Positions 23,892 through 31,953 of a DNA stretch of 64,000 nucleotides are shown here, one piece after another. Each line of letters begins with the position of its first letter. The stretch's first letter is position 1. Both the position numbers and the translations under genes were made by a program. This DNA is from an uncultured Myxococcaceae bacterium. GTDB lineage: Bacteria; Myxococcota_A; Polyangia; Polyangiales; Ga0077539. The DNA lies in NCBI GenBank assembly GCA_945952225.1, contig CAMFHP010000005.1:62001-126000 (forward strand), written 5' to 3'. Under the pieces are notes generated by a model, which was not told the DNA's origin, ran no database searches, and was given only the letters and a program-made list of their open reading frames with translations.

Positions 23892-25324
23892 CACCGAGAC
23901 TCCGACAGCACGGCGGTGATGGGCGGATGACGGAAGCGCGTGGAGGTCACCCCCGCGGATGCGAGCAACGTCACGGCGATGTGCTCGGGCTGAAGGATCA
24001 CCCCCGAGTCGCTCACGCGGTTCGTCGCGAAATCCCAGGGCATCGGCGACATGCCCACGTCGCTCGTGGCGCCCACGAGGGTGTTGCCGCGAATGCCCGC
24101 GCCCACGAGCATGAGCGAGTTGTTCTGGTGGTGATCGCGGCCGTTGTACGTGTTGAACAGCGGCGCGCGCGCGAACTCGGAGAAGCCCACGACCGTGGTG
24201 TGGTCGAGAAAGGTGCCGCCTTCGGGGTGCGGCGACGAGCGCAGGTCGTCGAGGGCCGCGAGAAAGGCCTCGACGCCGGGCGTGAGCACGCGGGCGTGCA
24301 CCGCGTTGTTGCCGAAGTGCGTGTCGGTGCCCTGCCCCACCGTCACGCTGACAACCTGCGAGATGCCTGTCTTGATGGCCTGCACCGCGAGGGCCGCGCG
24401 GGCGCCGGGATGGTCGGCCTCGCCCCGCGCGAATCCGTAGCGCGCGCGGATCGCCTGCGCCGCGGGCGTGTCGGCGTTCACGAACTCGAAGTTGCTCGAC
24501 ACGCGCTCGCGCACGAGCCCGTCGGCCGTTCCGCGCGCCTCGCGCATCACCGACCAGAGCCCGCGGCGGTCGTACACCTCGTCGCCGCAGTCGCCCGCGC
24601 GGTTGCGTCGCGCGGTGATCGCGGCCTCGACGTCGGTGGCCTCGGCGGTCACGCCCGGCGCGAGCACGAGCATGAGGTCCTGCGCGTTGCGCACCGAGAG
24701 GGCGCTGGTGTTCGCGGGGTAGCGGTCGTTGTAGGTCTCGATGCCCACGGCCATGTTCGTGAGCGGCCTGCGCGCGATGCGCGGGGCCATGAGCGCGGCG
24801 ATCTCCGTGGCCACGCTGGTGCCGCGCGCGCTCGTGCCTACGGGGTACGTCGCGGTGAGAAAGTAGCGGTACGCCACCTCGTGACCGAGGGCGGCCATGT
24901 TGATGCCGCGCACGATGGCCATGCGGTCGACGAAGTCGGTGAGGTTCACGCGACGGCCCGCGCGCTGCGCGAGGGGACCGAACACGAAGGGGCTCGGCGT
25001 CGCGGGGCGCACGAGCTGCCCGCGGTATCCCATGAGCCCTTCGAGGTCGTTGTAGCGGAGCTCGATGAGCGTGCGGCTGCGCTCGGCGTCGAGGAAGCGC
25101 GACGGGTCGCGGGGATCGAGCAGCATGAGCTGATCCCATCCCCCGGGGAAGTAGCAGAACAGAAACGCGCGCCCCGCGGGCATCGGAAGGTCGGCGCGCG
25201 CGAGGCGGCTGAACCCCAGCGCGCTCGCCGCGGTGGCGCCCGCGACGCCGCCGAGAAAGCGGCGCCGCGTGACGGTGAACCCTTCGCGCGCGCGGCGCTC
25301 GTCGAGGCCAATGGGTCTGGGCAT
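23891..25324 (-). CDS. DUF1501 protein, Tat-exported
   Basis: A 477-residue periplasmic or extracytoplasmic protein of the DUF1501 family (alkaline-phosphatase/sulfatase-like fold, common in Planctomycetes and Myxococcota). The N-terminus has a twin-arginine signal, 'VTRRRFLGGVAGATAASALG' at about residues 18-37. Further features are 'FCYFPGGWDQLMLLDPRDP', 'VRGINMAALGHEVAYRY' and, near the C-terminus, 'TTVVGFSEFARAPLFN' followed by 'GRDHHQNNSLMLVGAGI', the metal-site-like 'DHHxxN' region of this family. AGGAG lies 8 nt before the ATG. It is third in a four-gene coupled series; its stop overlaps the start of the FG-GAP gene. Confidence 0.9.
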   Translation of the reverse strand: MPRPIGLDERRAREGFTVTRRRFLGGVAGATAASALGFSRLARADLPMPAGRAFLFCYFPGGWDQLMLLDPRDPSRFLDAERSRTLIELRYNDLEGLMGYRGQLVRPATPSPFVFGPLAQRAGRRVNLTDFVDRMAIVRGINMAALGHEVAYRYFLTATYPVGTSARGTSVATEIAALMAPRIARRPLTNMAVGIETYNDRYPANTSALSVRNAQDLMLVLAPGVTAEATDVEAAITARRNRAGDCGDEVYDRRGLWSVMREARGTADGLVRERVSSNFEFVNADTPAAQAIRARYGFARGEADHPGARAALAVQAIKTGISQVVSVTVGQGTDTHFGNNAVHARVLTPGVEAFLAALDDLRSSPHPEGGTFLDHTTVVGFSEFARAPLFNTYNGRDHHQNNSLMLVGAGIRGNTLVGATSDVGMSPMPWDFATNRVSDSGVILQPEHIAVTLLASAGVTSTRFRHPPITAVLSESR

Positions 25325-25344
25325 CGTGGGGGCTCCTGGTGCGC

Positions 25345-26133
25345 TCAGTACGAGAGGAATTTCGGATCGGTCGCGAGGTCGATACACACGGCCCGCCAGC
25401 CATCGAGGGGCGTGGCCCCGGTGCGCGTCGAGCCCGCGCGAAACACCGCGACGAGGTCGGTGATGAGCGCGTCGTCGGGCGCGTGGCGCTCGCCCCAGAG
25501 CCGCAGCGTGAGGGCCGCGAGGTTGCGCCGCACACCGGGCTCGTTGCGCGCGAGCGTGTCGTCGGGCGCCACCTGCGTGAGGAGGATCCGCTGCGCCGGC
25601 GCGCGCGCCACGTCGGCGAGAACGCCCGCGGCGCAGACGCTCCGCACGGCGTCGTTCGCGAGCTTCGCGAAGGTCACCGTGGGTTCGAGCACCTCGGCGG
25701 TGGTGGTGATGTAGTCGGGGCGCCCGAGGGTCTGCGCGAAGAACTCCAACAGGTCGGCGTTGGGTTCGAAGCGCACGCCCGAGGGAGCCTCGGCGGTGCG
25801 TACGGTCTGCGGCCCCGTCCACGAGGCGCCGAGCAGCTGCTCCAACGAGGCGCGGAACTGATCGAGGTCGAGGCGACGCGGCGCGCGGCCCACGTGGGCG
25901 TTGCGCGTAGGGTCGTCGAGCGTGAGGCCCGACGTGCCTGCATCGGGCACGGCGCCGGGGTTCACGGGCGTCGCCGAGCCGGGCACGAGGTGGTCGTGCG
26001 GCGACTCGGGGACCGGGGGCGGCGGTGCGGGCGGCGTCGTCGGCGTCACGCGCGGCGACACCCACGCGAGCGATTCATCACGCGCGCAGGCCGACGCGAG
26101 GAGCGCGCAGAGGAGCACGGTGCGGGCGCGCAT
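25345..26133 (-). CDS. Small lipoprotein of the DUF1501-associated module
   Basis: A 262-residue lipoprotein, signal 'TVLLCALLASAC' with Cys16, then a Pro-rich linker ('PTTPPAPPPPVPESP') and a helical domain (~85-262) with 'FRASLEQLLGASWTG', 'RSVCAAGVLADVARAP' and 'LNLRLWGERHAPDD'-like segments. This resembles the C-terminal helical half of planctomycete cytochrome-type DUF1592/DUF1588 proteins ('LRLWGRxP.ddE....L...F'), which would make it a split-off part. Its ATG overlaps the previous stop by 1 nt (TGATG), and the DUF1501 start follows after 20 nt. Function unknown. Confidence 0.78.
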   Translation of the reverse strand: MRARTVLLCALLASACARDESLAWVSPRVTPTTPPAPPPPVPESPHDHLVPGSATPVNPGAVPDAGTSGLTLDDPTRNAHVGRAPRRLDLDQFRASLEQLLGASWTGPQTVRTAEAPSGVRFEPNADLLEFFAQTLGRPDYITTTAEVLEPTVTFAKLANDAVRSVCAAGVLADVARAPAQRILLTQVAPDDTLARNEPGVRRNLAALTLRLWGERHAPDDALITDLVAVFRAGSTRTGATPLDGWRAVCIDLATDPKFLSY

Positions 26134-28289
26134 CAGTCGATCCTCCGGTAGGCGGGCGAGGTCACGATGGCGCGTACGAGCGCGCGGTAGCTGCGGCCGC
26201 TCGCGTCGAAGGTGCGCACGAGTTCGGGCAGCACGCGGGTCATCTCGTCGTCGCTCATGGGGCGGTTGAGCAGGTTGGCCCACGCGGTTCGCACGGTGCA
26301 CGACTGGAGCTCGCGGCTCGCGAGGGTGTCGGCCACGAGCGAGCGCGGACCGGCCTCGATGCGTCGCACCTCGTCGTCGCTGCGGTACACGTACGACTGG
26401 AGTCGCCCGAGGAACGACGCCGAGTCGCCATCGAGCGGCGTGGTGAAGTAGTACCGGCAGCGCTGCGGACACGCCGAGCCCTGACACGACGCGCAGATCG
26501 GATCGAGCGTCGGGAAGTTCACCGGGTCGAGGTAGCGCGTGCCGCGCTCGGCCCAACGTCCCCAGGCGGCGCCGAGCGGTTCGATGGAGGCGTGGCAGTA
26601 CTGACAGCCGCAGCGGCGCGCGAGGTTTGATTCGCTGTGGCAACTGTTTTCAGGCGGCGGCGGCGGATCGCTCGACGGCACGAAGGGCCTGCACAGAAAG
26701 GCCGAACGGAAGCGGTTGATCCGCGAGCGCAGCGTCGGAAAGCGCGCGAGGAACACCGGCGTCGTGAGCACGCCGCTGTGCTGCTCGGCGCGCACGTACG
26801 CGTGCCAGGTCGGGTCATCGGGCGCGAGCTCGGGGAGCGCATCGGGCGGCGCGCTCGGCGTGAAATCGAGCTCGCCCATCTGCTCCGCCTGGTAGCGGTT
26901 CATGAAGGCCAGCGGGCCGTTCGCCATGCCGCGGCGTGTGGTGAAGATCGTGGCGTAGTCCTCGTCGCGCTCGACCACCGACGCGACGATCTCCAGCGGC
27001 TCGCGGTTGAGCGCCTCCAGCAGCCGCGCGATCGTGCGCGACGGACGCATCGGCTCCCCCGTGAAGGGCGCGCACCACGCGCCGCGCGGACCGCACCCGC
27101 ACGAGGCCTCGTAGTAGATCCCCGGTCGACAGGTCACGCGCCGCGCGACGCTCTCGGTCCGCTCCTGCGACTCGTACGCGCAGGTCTTCACCCAGCGCCC
27201 GTTCGACCACCACGGCTGCGCGAGCACCCACCCCTCGCGACGGATCTCCACCCGCGATTGAAGCCGCACCTCGACCACGTTGTCGCAGGGGTTCTCGACC
27301 TCGGTGTACCCCGCGGGACACGCGTAGCCCGGTCCGTCACCTTCGAGCGTGCGCCCGCCCTCGACCTTCGTCTTCGCGACGTAGTCCGTGCGGGCCCACG
27401 TTCCACCGGGGCCCGTGGGGCGCGCGGCGCGGCAGTAGTTCGGGCACGTCGCGGCGCTGTGGTAGGGCAGCGGCACGTCGCGGTCGTCGTAGTAGTACCG
27501 ACGCGATCCGTTCTTCGGCGAGAGGTAGTAGGGCCGCCCGCTCGCCTCGCGAAGCCATCGCGTGTCGCCTGCGGCCACGCGCGGCGGCGGATAGGCCACG
27601 TTCATGTCGCAGCCGAGGTACGTGTCTCCGCCGCGCAGCAGACGGTCGCCCGTCGCGGTGCCGTACGAGAACACCGCGGGCAGCGCCGCCGACTTCGCCA
27701 CGCACGCGGGATCGTTCGCGTTGTAGGCCGCGTTGCGCACGCGACAGCACGCGGGGTGGTTCGGGTTGCTCGCGGTGCAGCACGCCGCCGCCGTGAGGTT
27801 CTCGACGGTGCCCGCGGGCGGACACGTCGCCTCGTCGCTGCGACGGTCCATCGCCTGGAGGAGCCACTCGGGGTTGGCGTTGTCGGCGTTGAGCCCCTGC
27901 CCCGCGGGCTGCGTCACCACGAGCCGCGCGCCGACCCACATCTCGAAGCCGCCCATGTTCGGCCAGAGCAGATCGGAGTGCCATCGCTTCACGCGCGTGA
28001 GAAAGCGCGGATCGGCGAGCATGCCGTCGACGATCGCGTCGGTGATCCCTCCCTGCGCCTCGACCCGGTTGTACTCGTCAACGCTCGGTGGCGCGCCGCG
28101 TAGGTCCATCGAGAGCTGTCGGAGGTACCGCGCGGGCGTGACCTCGCGCGCCGCACACTCACTGCTCGCCTGCACCGCGGCGCCGCGCTCCTCCACGGGC
28201 ACACACGCCGCGCACCACACGCACGCAAGCACGCACCACAGCCAGAGCGCACCCCGTTCGATCGTTCGTCGTCTCAATGCATCCCCCAA
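26133..28289 (-). CDS. Planctomycete-cytochrome-type lipoprotein with one CXXCH (DUF1549/1588/1592-like)
   Basis: A 718-residue exported protein. The N-terminus 'LWCVLACVWCAACVPVEE' is a lipoprotein-like signal. Residues ~45-110 match DUF1549 ('LRQLSMDLRGAPPSVDEYNR', 'GMLADPRFLTRVKRWHSDLL'). A long Cys-rich insertion with about 20 cysteines follows (~150-400). Residues ~430-700 resemble DUF1592/1588/1585 ('LLTRRGMANGPLAFMNRYQ'-like, 'RIRSFLCRPF'-like segments) with 'CGCQYCHASIEPLGAAWGRW', a c-type haem site (CQYCH). The C-terminus 'WANLLNRPMSDDEM' is typical. It is the first gene of the four-gene module. TTG at 28289 is the apparent start; no good ribosome site is visible, so this is uncertain. 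Confidence 0.82.
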   Translation of the reverse strand: MGDALRRRTIERGALWLWCVLACVWCAACVPVEERGAAVQASSECAAREVTPARYLRQLSMDLRGAPPSVDEYNRVEAQGGITDAIVDGMLADPRFLTRVKRWHSDLLWPNMGGFEMWVGARLVVTQPAGQGLNADNANPEWLLQAMDRRSDEATCPPAGTVENLTAAACCTASNPNHPACCRVRNAAYNANDPACVAKSAALPAVFSYGTATGDRLLRGGDTYLGCDMNVAYPPPRVAAGDTRWLREASGRPYYLSPKNGSRRYYYDDRDVPLPYHSAATCPNYCRAARPTGPGGTWARTDYVAKTKVEGGRTLEGDGPGYACPAGYTEVENPCDNVVEVRLQSRVEIRREGWVLAQPWWSNGRWVKTCAYESQERTESVARRVTCRPGIYYEASCGCGPRGAWCAPFTGEPMRPSRTIARLLEALNREPLEIVASVVERDEDYATIFTTRRGMANGPLAFMNRYQAEQMGELDFTPSAPPDALPELAPDDPTWHAYVRAEQHSGVLTTPVFLARFPTLRSRINRFRSAFLCRPFVPSSDPPPPPENSCHSESNLARRCGCQYCHASIEPLGAAWGRWAERGTRYLDPVNFPTLDPICASCQGSACPQRCRYYFTTPLDGDSASFLGRLQSYVYRSDDEVRRIEAGPRSLVADTLASRELQSCTVRTAWANLLNRPMSDDEMTRVLPELVRTFDASGRSYRALVRAIVTSPAYRRID

Positions 28290-28363
28290 AGAGTCATCGC
28301 GGTCCGGTCACCGTGTGTCGCCTCGTTGCGCGCGCACGACGCGCCATTCACCCCCCCTGACGA

Positions 28364-30145
28364 TCAATCGATCGCGGGAGGAATCACCGTCGGCGGAATG
28401 CTCTGGAAGCGCTTCGGCGCGGCGTCGTTGACCGAGAGGCACACGACGGTCTGGTCGTCGGCCTGCGGGGCCTCTTCGACGAAGCGATCGAGGTCGGCGA
28501 GCACCGCTTCGAGGGTGCTGCGCGCGAGCCCCGAGGCCCGCTCCACCGAGTGCTGGAGCCGCTCCTGACCGTAGAACTCTCCCCGCGGCGAGCGCGCCTC
28601 GATGAGACCGTCGGTGTAGAGCATCAGCGTGTCGCCGGGCTGGAGCTGCACCTGCGCCTCGCCCACATCGATCTTCACCTCGATGCCGAGCGGGAGTGTG
28701 CGCGCCTCGGGACTCTCCAGCGGAATCACCTCGCCGCCGCGCCGCAGGATGGGCGTGGTGTGTCCCGCGTTGGCGAAGCGCAGCACGTTCTGCTGCAGGT
28801 CGATCACCACGTAGACCATCGTGGTGAACATGCCGTCTTCGGCCACCTCGGAGAGCGCGCGGTTCACGCGCTGGAGCACCCTGCGCGGCGAGCTCTCGAC
28901 GGGCGCCGCCGCGCGGATCTCGCTGGTCACGCGAGCCATGAAGAGCGCGCCCGAGATGGCCTTGCCCGACACGTCGCCCACCACCAGCGCGAGCTTCGTC
29001 GGCTCCAACCAGAGGAAGTCGTAGAAGTCGCCGCCCACGTGAAACGCGGGCTCGTAGTGCACCGAGAAATCGAAGCCCACCACACGCGGCGGATCACGCG
29101 GCAGGAGGTTGCGCTGGATCTGTCGCGCAAGGCGCAGGTCGTAGTCGAGGCGCTCGCGTTCGAGGAGCCGCTGGTGGAGCCCCACCTGGTGCAGCGCCAT
29201 GCCCGCCTGCGAGGCGAGTCCGCCGAGGAGGTCGAGGTCGTCTTGCGTGAAGTACCCGCGCACCGGGTCGGCCTCGACGTGGAGGATGCCGAGCTGCTCA
29301 CCGCGAATCGCGAGGGGCGCACCCATGCTCCAGCCCACGGCCTGGCCCGCGTCACCCTCGGGCGGATCACTCGCGCGCCCGCTGTCTACACTCACGGTGC
29401 GCGCGTCGGGCTCGGCGTGCGCGCGCAGCAGCACCGACTGTCCCTTGCGAAGCACGCGGTCGACCACGTGCTCGGGGATCGTCATGTTGGGCACGACCGA
29501 GTCGCGGTCGCGGCCCTTGCGACGCCGCGCGGCCTGCGTACGAAGCTGCTGCTGACGCGCGTCGAGGGTGACCGCCACGGCCACCGACGCTTGCGGAAAC
29601 ACTTCCAGAAGCAGCGCGGTCACGCGGTCGAGCAGGGCCCGCGGCTCGATGGTGTTCGCGACGGTCTCGGAGATCGAATACATCGCCTGGAGCTTGCGCT
29701 GGATGCGCTCGATCTCGCGCTCGCGCTCGCCCTCGGGAATGGCCCTCCCCCGCCCCGTCGAGCGGTCGGCCTTCGTGTCGACGACGGCGATGACCGACTG
29801 CGTGACCTCCTGCTGCGCGGGCACGAGCACGGCGGACTCGGCGGCGGCGACCATCTCGTCGCTGAGGTCCATGCGAAAGCGCGAGGCGCCGATCTCGAGC
29901 TCGTCGCCGTGGCGCAGCCGCGCGGCGCCCTGGATGCGACGGCCGTTCACGAAGGTGCCGTTGCAGCTCCCGAGGTCTTCGAGCTGCCACACGTCGCCCT
30001 CGCGGCGCACGCGGGCGTGACGGCGCGACACGCGCTGGTCGTCGATGTGGATGTGACAGTCGATGCGGCGACCGAGCAGGCACTCGGCGCCGTCGAGGCG
30101 GTGGATGCGCCCGGCGTCGGGACTCAGCGTGATGATGCGTGCCAC
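28364..30145 (-). CDS. FHA-GAF-SpoIIE (PP2C) phosphatase
   Basis: A 593-residue cytoplasmic signalling phosphatase of the RsbU type, expected to dephosphorylate an anti-anti-sigma factor. Residues ~1-95 are an FHA domain ('LLGRRIDCHIHIDDQRVSRR', 'HARVRREGD', 'LGSCNGTFVNGRRI'), which binds phosphothreonine. Residues ~150-330 are a GAF domain with N-terminal coiled coil. Residues ~365-590 are a SpoIIE/PP2C domain with metal-site Asp in 'VGGDFYDFLWLEPTKLALVV' and 'GDVSGKAISGALFMAR', and 'MLYTDGLIEARSPRGEFYG'. It lies 91 bp downstream of the STAS and HATPase genes on the same strand, giving a complete partner-switch set. Confidence 0.93.
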   Translation of the reverse strand: MARIITLSPDAGRIHRLDGAECLLGRRIDCHIHIDDQRVSRRHARVRREGDVWQLEDLGSCNGTFVNGRRIQGAARLRHGDELEIGASRFRMDLSDEMVAAAESAVLVPAQQEVTQSVIAVVDTKADRSTGRGRAIPEGEREREIERIQRKLQAMYSISETVANTIEPRALLDRVTALLLEVFPQASVAVAVTLDARQQQLRTQAARRRKGRDRDSVVPNMTIPEHVVDRVLRKGQSVLLRAHAEPDARTVSVDSGRASDPPEGDAGQAVGWSMGAPLAIRGEQLGILHVEADPVRGYFTQDDLDLLGGLASQAGMALHQVGLHQRLLERERLDYDLRLARQIQRNLLPRDPPRVVGFDFSVHYEPAFHVGGDFYDFLWLEPTKLALVVGDVSGKAISGALFMARVTSEIRAAAPVESSPRRVLQRVNRALSEVAEDGMFTTMVYVVIDLQQNVLRFANAGHTTPILRRGGEVIPLESPEARTLPLGIEVKIDVGEAQVQLQPGDTLMLYTDGLIEARSPRGEFYGQERLQHSVERASGLARSTLEAVLADLDRFVEEAPQADDQTVVCLSVNDAAPKRFQSIPPTVIPPAID

Positions 30146-30236
30146 GGGAGCGTCGGTCTCGGCGGTGTGCGCGGTGCGGTCGGAGGGTTGAACGCAGACG
30201 GAAACGCGAACGGAGCGGGGCGAAACCGCCGCGCGA

Positions 30237-30581
30237 TCAGAACCCGCGGAGCGCGTCTTCGGTGGTCGCGAAGATGGGCAGCACGCGGTTGAGGAGCATC
30301 ACGTTGAAGATCTCGTTGGGCTGCTTCTGCACCCCGGCCACGCGCACCGCGCCGCCGAGCGTACGGATGCGCTTGAAGAGCCCCACGATGAGCCCGACCC
30401 CCGAGCTGTCGATCATGCGCACCGAGGCCATGTCGATGACGATCTTGAGGCCGCCGCGCTCGACGAGGTCTTCGACCACGGTCCGCAGCTCGGGCACGGA
30501 GAGCGCGTCGAGGCCCTCGACCTGGAGCTTCCACACCGTCACGCCGCCCGCTTCGATCATCTCATGGTTCTGCATCGTCAT
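30237..30581 (-). CDS. STAS-domain anti-anti-sigma factor (RsbV/SpoIIAA type)
   Basis: A 114-residue single STAS domain, the phosphorylatable switch protein that binds the HATPase kinase. The phosphorylation motif is 'VRMIDSSGVGLIVGLFKRIR', with Ser in DSSG at about residue 60. The C-terminal 'PNEIFNVMLLNRVLPIFATTEDAL' is standard. The start ATG (30581) overlaps the stop of the HATPase gene by 4 nt, so kinase and antagonist are made together. Confidence 0.92.
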   Translation of the reverse strand: MTMQNHEMIEAGGVTVWKLQVEGLDALSVPELRTVVEDLVERGGLKIVIDMASVRMIDSSGVGLIVGLFKRIRTLGGAVRVAGVQKQPNEIFNVMLLNRVLPIFATTEDALRGF

Positions 30582-31030
30582 TCGCCCGCCGTGCCGGAGT
30601 CGCCGGGGCACTCCGAGAGCCGCTTGATCAGGGTGAGGTGGTTGTATCCGCGTTGGTGCTCGTAGGTCACCTCGCTCATCACGGAGCGGATGATGAACAG
30701 CCCCATGCCGCCCTCGGAGAGGGTCTCGAACGCGGGCGCCGTGGTGGCCCCTGCGCGGTCGAAGTCGTAGCGCTCGCCGGCATCGATGAGCTCCACGGCG
30801 AGGCGGTCGTCGTGCACGGTGAGCCGCACCTCGACCTCGCCCTCGCGCGTCGCATAGGCGTGCTCGATGACGTTGTTGAACGCCTCGTTGAACGCGCTCA
30901 TCACCCGCCATTCGAGACCGCTGCACCCGTGGGCGCGCTCGACGTCGAGGCACACGGCGCGCACGAGGGCCCCCGCGGCGTTGCGCGAGCCGAGCGTGCC
31001 AGGCACCGTTGCCGTGAACCGTTGTGCCAC
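30578..31030 (-). CDS. Anti-sigma-type serine kinase, HATPase_c_2 (RsbW/SpoIIAB type)
   Basis: A ~150-residue GHKL kinase expected to phosphorylate the STAS protein and to hold a sigma factor or other target. Key boxes are 'VMSAFNEAFNNVIEHAY' (N box, Asn/Glu binding Mg-ATP), 'LAVELIDAGERYD' (G1, divergent from DxGxG) and 'LSEGGMGLFIIRSVMSEV' (G2). The GTG at 31030 is preferred because it begins the domain and is the last start before the divergent sugar-transferase gene. An ATG at 31093 would add 21 residues without domain character. No sigma factor gene is adjacent. Confidence 0.87.
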   Translation of the reverse strand: MAQRFTATVPGTLGSRNAAGALVRAVCLDVERAHGCSGLEWRVMSAFNEAFNNVIEHAYATREGEVEVRLTVHDDRLAVELIDAGERYDFDRAGATTAPAFETLSEGGMGLFIIRSVMSEVTYEHQRGYNHLTLIKRLSECPGDSGTAGE

Positions 31031-31139
31031 CGTCGCGTCCTCGTGTGCGGTGCACGGTAACACGGCAGGGCGTGCGCTTGACAGCGCGCACATGCGCTTG
31101 CGGTCGCGCCTCCCGGGTTGTTATGAGACCCCACACGCG

Positions 31140-31859
31140 ATGGATTGGAAGGTCAGCGTCGTCAAGCGCGCGATGGACGTGGTGGGTGCGGCCACGGGGC
31201 TCGCGATCACGGCGCCCGCGTTTCCGATCCTCGCGGCGGCCATCTGGATCGACAACCCGGGGCCCATCTTCTACGCACAGGTGCGCGTCGGTCAGACCCA
31301 CGCCACCGAAGACCCGCTCAAGGCCGAACTCCCGACCTTCAAGATGTGGAAGTTCCGCTCGATGCGCATCGACGCCGAGCGCGAGGGCGCGCGACTCGCG
31401 AGCGCCAACGACGACCGCGTCACCCGCGTGGGGCGTTTCCTCCGAAAGACGCGCCTCGACGAGCTGCCCCAGTTCTGGAATGTGCTCCGCGGCGACATGT
31501 CGATCGTGGGCCCGCGGCCCGAGCGCCCCGAGCTGTTCCGCACGCTCTCCGCGGCCATTCCGATGTTCGAAGAGCGCACGCGAGAGGTGAAGCCGGGCAT
31601 CACGGGACTCGCGCAGGTCTCGCTCGACTACCTCGGTCGCATGCCCGCCGACAGCGAGCTCGCGCGCCTCAAAGACACGCTGCTCAATCCCCTCAAGCTC
31701 GAAGAGCTCGAAGGCTCCGTGGCCGACGACATGCGCACCAAGCTCCTCTTCGACCTCGCCTACGCCGCGCGCCTCGAAGACTTCTGGACCTTTCTCCGCA
31801 CCGACCTCGAAATCATGCTCCGCACCCCGATGGTGATGCTCGGCGCGCGAGGTCGTTGA
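31140..31859 (+). CDS. Priming polyprenyl-phosphate sugar-1-P transferase (WbaP/WecX type)
   Basis: A 239-residue inner-membrane enzyme of the bacterial sugar transferase family (PF02397) that begins repeat-unit assembly by transferring a sugar phosphate to undecaprenyl phosphate. It has one N-terminal hydrophobic segment (re-entrant helix, 'AMDVVGAATGLAITAPAFPI') and the core motifs 'DNPGPIFYAQVRVG', 'KMWKFRSMRIDAE', 'KTRLDELPQFWNVLRGDMSI', 'VGPRPERPE' and 'PGITGLAQV'. It lacks the N-terminal membrane domain of full WbaP, as is usual for the minimal form. It is the first gene of the exopolysaccharide region and divergent from the partner-switch genes. Confidence 0.93.
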   Translation: MDWKVSVVKRAMDVVGAATGLAITAPAFPILAAAIWIDNPGPIFYAQVRVGQTHATEDPLKAELPTFKMWKFRSMRIDAEREGARLASANDDRVTRVGRFLRKTRLDELPQFWNVLRGDMSIVGPRPERPELFRTLSAAIPMFEERTREVKPGITGLAQVSLDYLGRMPADSELARLKDTLLNPLKLEELEGSVADDMRTKLLFDLAYAARLEDFWTFLRTDLEIMLRTPMVMLGARGR

Positions 31860-31911
31860 CCGCAATCGCAACGCCGCGCGGAAGGGCCTCCGCTCCAGTG
31901 CGACTGCGAGT

Positions 31912-31941
31912 TTGACGAGCACACACGACCGCGCGTAGGGT
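31912..31941 (+). promoter_or_regulatory. Candidate promoter of the BY-kinase gene
   Basis: TTGACG (31912-31917), an 18-nt spacer and TAGGGT (31936-31941). The ATG follows 12 nt later, giving at most a few nt of leader. Confidence 0.45.
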
Positions 31942-31953
31942 CACGCCTCGCGC

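Noticed and set aside
23892-25535. N-terminal extension of the FG-GAP protein to 1863 residues
   Set aside because: The extension lies in another frame of the DUF1501 gene. The internal ATG at 23891 gives a perfect lipoprotein signal and overlaps the DUF1501 stop.
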